Both the position numbers and the translations under genes were made by a program. Of a DNA stretch of 64,000 nt, positions 61,719 to 64,000 are shown piece by piece; position 1 is the first letter of the stretch; the number at the start of each line of letters is the position of its first letter. Origin of the DNA: Rhizobium sp. 16-449-1b (GTDB taxonomy: Bacteria > Pseudomonadota > Alphaproteobacteria > Rhizobiales > Rhizobiaceae). Below the pieces are notes generated by a model. That model made no database searches. It was not told where the DNA came from and saw only the letters and a program-made list of their open reading frames with translations. The stretch covers positions 248,001-312,000 of the forward strand of contig NZ_JAGHMH010000014.1 in the NCBI RefSeq assembly GCF_017741935.1. Reading direction: 5' to 3'.

Positions 61719-62642
61719 ATGCCGATCAAGATCCCCGATACCCTGCCCGCCTTTGAAACCCTGGTTCAGGAAGGTGTGCGCGTGATGACCGAGACGGCCG
61801 CGATCCGTCAGGACATTCGCCCCCTGCAGATCGGGCTTCTGAACCTCATGCCGAACAAGATCAAGACCGAGATTCAGATGGCGCGCCTCATCGGCGCCTC
61901 GCCGCTGCAGGTCGAGCTGTCGCTTGTTCGCGTCGGGAACCACAAGGCGAAGAACACCTCGGAAGATCATCTCTTCTCCTTCTACCAGACCTGGGAGGAG
62001 ATCAAACACCGGAAGTTCGACGGCTTCATTATCACAGGCGCGCCGATCGAAACGCTTCCATACGAAGACGTTACTTATTGGGATGAAATGCAGCAGATTT
62101 TCGACTGGACGCGCACCAACGTGCACTCCGCAATGAATGTCTGCTGGGGCGCGATGGCCGCGATCTACCATTTCCATGACATTCCCAAGCACGCGCTGAC
62201 GGAAAAAGCCTTTGGCGTCTATCGCCACAAGAACCTCAAGCCGTCGTCGGTCTACCTGAACGGTTTCTCCGACAATTTCGAGGTTCCGGTCTCGCGCTGG
62301 ACGGAAGTGCGCCGCGCCGACATCGAAAAATCCGACACGCTGGAAATCCTGATGGAATCGAGCGAGATGGGCGTGTGCCTCGTTCACGAGAAGAAGGGCA
62401 ACAGGCTCTATATCTTCAACCACGTCGAATATGATTCGACATCGCTCGGTGACGAGTATTTCCGCGACGTGAATGCCGGCGTTCCGATCAAGATGCCGCA
62501 CAATTATTTCCCGCACAACGACCCGTCGATCCCCCCGCAGAACCGCTGGCGCAGCCACGCTCACCTGCTGTTCGGCAACTGGATCAACGAAATCTACCAG
62601 ACGACGCCTTACAATCTGGAAGATATTGGCGAAGACGGCTGA
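61719..62642 (+). CDS. metA: Homoserine O-acyltransferase MetA, predicted acetyl-specific
   Basis: 307 residues from ATG 61719 ([10 protein letters not shown]). Catalytic residues are C142 (NVCWGAM), H235 and E237 (FNHVEYDS). Position 111 is glutamate ([11 protein letters not shown]); published work on this family links E111 to acetyl-CoA use and G111 to succinyl-CoA, so acetyl-homoserine is the expected product despite the name. First step of methionine synthesis. Controlled by a SAM-II riboswitch and closed by a strong terminator. Confidence 0.95.
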   Translation: MPIKIPDTLPAFETLVQEGVRVMTETAAIRQDIRPLQIGLLNLMPNKIKTEIQMARLIGASPLQVELSLVRVGNHKAKNTSEDHLFSFYQTWEEIKHRKFDGFIITGAPIETLPYEDVTYWDEMQQIFDWTRTNVHSAMNVCWGAMAAIYHFHDIPKHALTEKAFGVYRHKNLKPSSVYLNGFSDNFEVPVSRWTEVRRADIEKSDTLEILMESSEMGVCLVHEKKGNRLYIFNHVEYDSTSLGDEYFRDVNAGVPIKMPHNYFPHNDPSIPPQNRWRSHAHLLFGNWINEIYQTTPYNLEDIGEDG

Positions 62643-62664
62643 GACCTTTTCGCCTTGCCTGATA

Positions 62665-62698
62665 CGCCGCCGGACCTGACCGGCGGCGTTTGTTTTTT
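62665..62698 (+). terminator. Intrinsic terminator of metA
   Basis: CGCCGCCGG-acctga-CCGGCGGCG followed by TTTGTTTTTT, 22 bp after the stop. Confidence 0.92.
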
Positions 62699-62779
62699 AT
62701 ATCGCGGCGGTTGCGATTTCATTCAATTGAGAGCAGGTTCTGGCCCGAAATTGCGGACGCGAACCGGGGAGGAAACAGG

Positions 62780-63802
62780 ATGGCGGATGGATTGAAGCGG
62801 GACGTTTTTGGAACGACGAAGACGGGCGAGACCGTCCATCGCGTCGAAATCTCGGGCGGCGGCCTGACCGCCAAGGTCATCACCTGGGGCGCCGTCATTC
62901 AGGATCTCAGGCTCGAGGGCCATGACGCGCCGCTCACCCTCGGCTTCGATGATTTCGACAGCTACCCCGCCCATTCCGCCTATTTCGGCGCGACGCCCGG
63001 CCGCAACGCCAACCGCATCGGCAGCGGCAAGTTCACGATCGACGGCAAGAATTATCAGCTCGACCTCAACGAAAACGGCGTCAGCCACCTGCATGGCGGC
63101 TTCGAGAACATCGCGCTGCGCAACTGGACGATCGTCGAGCATGACAGCGACCGCGTCGTCCTGAAGATCGTCGACGCCGACGGCCGCGGCGGCTATCCCG
63201 GCAATTGCACCATCCTCGTCACCTACCGCGTGCATGGCGATGGCGAACTCTCGGTGGTCTACGAGACGACCAGCGACCAGCCGACCATCGCCAATGTCTG
63301 CCAGCACGCCTATTTCAATCTCGACGGCCGCGACGACACGCTTGGCCACGACATCATGATCGCGGCCGACAGCTATCTTCCGACCGACGAACGCCAGATC
63401 CCGACCGGCGAGATCCGCCCGGTGCAGGGCACGGTGTTCGACTTCCGCGAAATGGCATCGCTGAAGCGCTTCGAGGGTGACACCCAGGCGCTCTACGACC
63501 ACAATTTCTGCCTCTCGTCCGAACGTGTCGCCAAGCGCTCGGTGGTGCTCGCGCGCAGCCTTTATTCCGGCGTATCGATGGAAGTGCGCACGACCGAGCC
63601 CGGCGTGCAGTTCTACGCCGCCTTCAAGCTCGATGTGCCGGTGCCTGGTATCGGCGGCCGCAAATACGGCCCCTTTGCCGGCTTCTGCCTGGAAACGCAG
63701 ATCTGGCCCGATGCCATCAACCACGAGGGCTTTCCCAACGCGGTTCTGCGCCCCGGCGAAGTGCTGCGCCAGGAAACGGACTACATTTTCTCGAAGAGCT
63801 GA
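62780..63802 (+). CDS. galM: Aldose 1-epimerase (mutarotase)
   Basis: 340 residues from ATG 62780 with GGAGGAAACAGG upstream. Family motifs: TPGRNANRIGSGKFTIDGK, NGVSHLHGGFENI with the catalytic histidine region, TSDQPTIANVCQHAYFNLDG and GFCLETQIWPDAINHEGFP with the catalytic glutamate. It interconverts alpha and beta anomers of galactose or other aldoses. It stands alone between two terminators. Confidence 0.93.
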   Translation: MADGLKRDVFGTTKTGETVHRVEISGGGLTAKVITWGAVIQDLRLEGHDAPLTLGFDDFDSYPAHSAYFGATPGRNANRIGSGKFTIDGKNYQLDLNENGVSHLHGGFENIALRNWTIVEHDSDRVVLKIVDADGRGGYPGNCTILVTYRVHGDGELSVVYETTSDQPTIANVCQHAYFNLDGRDDTLGHDIMIAADSYLPTDERQIPTGEIRPVQGTVFDFREMASLKRFEGDTQALYDHNFCLSSERVAKRSVVLARSLYSGVSMEVRTTEPGVQFYAAFKLDVPVPGIGGRKYGPFAGFCLETQIWPDAINHEGFPNAVLRPGEVLRQETDYIFSKS

Positions 63803-63833
63803 CGGCCACCTGCCGACCATTCCTGATGTCATC

Positions 63834-63867
63834 AAACCCTCGCAGAGCTCTGCGAGGGTTTTTTTCA
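63834..63867 (+). terminator. Intrinsic terminator of galM
   Basis: AAACCCTCGCAGA-gc-TCTGCGAGGGTTTTTTT, 31 bp after the galM stop: an almost loopless perfect stem with a T-tract. Confidence 0.93.
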
Positions 63868-63888
63868 TGCAAGTTAGCGCTTGCAATT

Positions 63889-63928
63889 GGTTCCAAAGAG
63901 GTTCTATTTTAATCTCATGGATAGAACC
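63889..63928. promoter_or_regulatory. Operator overlapping the start of the GntR-like gene
   Basis: GGTTCTAT (63900-63907) and ATAGAACC (63921-63928) are a perfect 8-bp inverted repeat that spans the start codon at 63917. A further GGTTCC lies at 63889, one helical turn upstream. The layout suggests autoregulation. Confidence 0.5.
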
Positions 63929-64000
63929 AGTCTGATAGCCGAGATCGAGGCACGCGGACTGCGCGACACAGCGCGCAGCGGGCCTCTCTATCGCCGCCTC
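63917..64000 (+). CDS. GntR-family regulator, 5' part only (runs off the window)
   Basis: Twenty-eight codons visible: MDRTSLIAEIEARGLRDTAR, then SGPLYRRL. The GPLYRRL segment is the usual opening of the GntR winged helix. Whether the rest is a MocR-type aminotransferase fusion or another subfamily cannot be seen. The start lies inside an inverted repeat, and the gene follows the galM terminator. Confidence 0.55.
   Translation, partial: MDRTSLIAEIEARGLRDTARSGPLYRRL

Noticed and set aside
1..64000. CRISPR array, IS element or restriction-modification system
   Set aside because: I saw no regularly spaced identical repeats of CRISPR type, no transposase gene and no methylase or nuclease pair in either strand.

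Overview
The window looks like a high-GC alphaproteobacterial chromosome of the Rhizobium/Agrobacterium group. The support is gene content and signals typical of that group: CarD next to a sigma-32 factor, a SAM-II riboswitch on metA, an EcfG-type promoter, an Irr-like ICE box, a CtrA box, and the aminoacyl-carrier-protein gene set described from Bradyrhizobium and Agrobacterium. I ran no database search, so the genus is an inference.

Positions 1-13825 are the right end of an integrated phage-like element that continues beyond the left edge. It carries a tyrosine integrase, a small excisionase-like HTH protein, a P-loop replication helicase with an adjoining iteron-like repeat cluster, several small unknown genes, both terminase subunits, a tail assembly chaperone with a canonical -1 frameshift site, a tape measure protein and an S49 peptidase. 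No portal or capsid gene is visible and the morphogenesis order is abnormal, so the element is probably a defective prophage. It ends at a 49-bp 3' fragment of tRNA-Gly(GCC), the attachment site. A two-gene cassette of unknown function (14046-15124) follows.

From 15.2 kb on the content is host chromosome. In order: a glycoamylase-like hydrolase (15.3-16.6 kb); an iron(III) ABC importer fbpABC with an ICE box and an internal terminator (16.6-20.6 kb); a lysine/pipecolate catabolic set amaB-amaA-hglS with a divergent LysR regulator (20.6-25.9 kb); a GT4 glycosyltransferase convergent with a six-gene operon (26.4-36.8 kb) made of carrier protein, acyl-CoA dehydrogenase-like enzyme, amino acid:carrier-protein ligase, DUF1839 protein, GH2 glycosidase and a 1103-residue fusion of a polysaccharide flippase with two alpha/beta-hydrolase domains. 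This last operon is the best candidate for an undescribed system, possibly making an amino-acid-decorated envelope glycan.

Next come the EF-P modification genes epmB, epmA and efp (37.1-39.9 kb), small envelope proteins and a 680-bp non-coding region rich in GANTC sites (40.0-41.2 kb), a Suv3-like helicase with an S4 protein, fdxA, carD and rpoH (41.2-47.4 kb), an M48 protease, and the thiamine importer thiBPQ under a TPP riboswitch (49.3-52.8 kb). The last 11 kb holds an MFS/MarR divergent pair with repeated operators, ompW behind an FNR/FixK box, thiamine pyrophosphokinase, an ABC-F protein, an SbmA/YddA-type ABC protein with a degenerate ATPase domain, metA under a SAM-II riboswitch, galM, and the first 28 codons of a GntR-type regulator that runs off the right edge.
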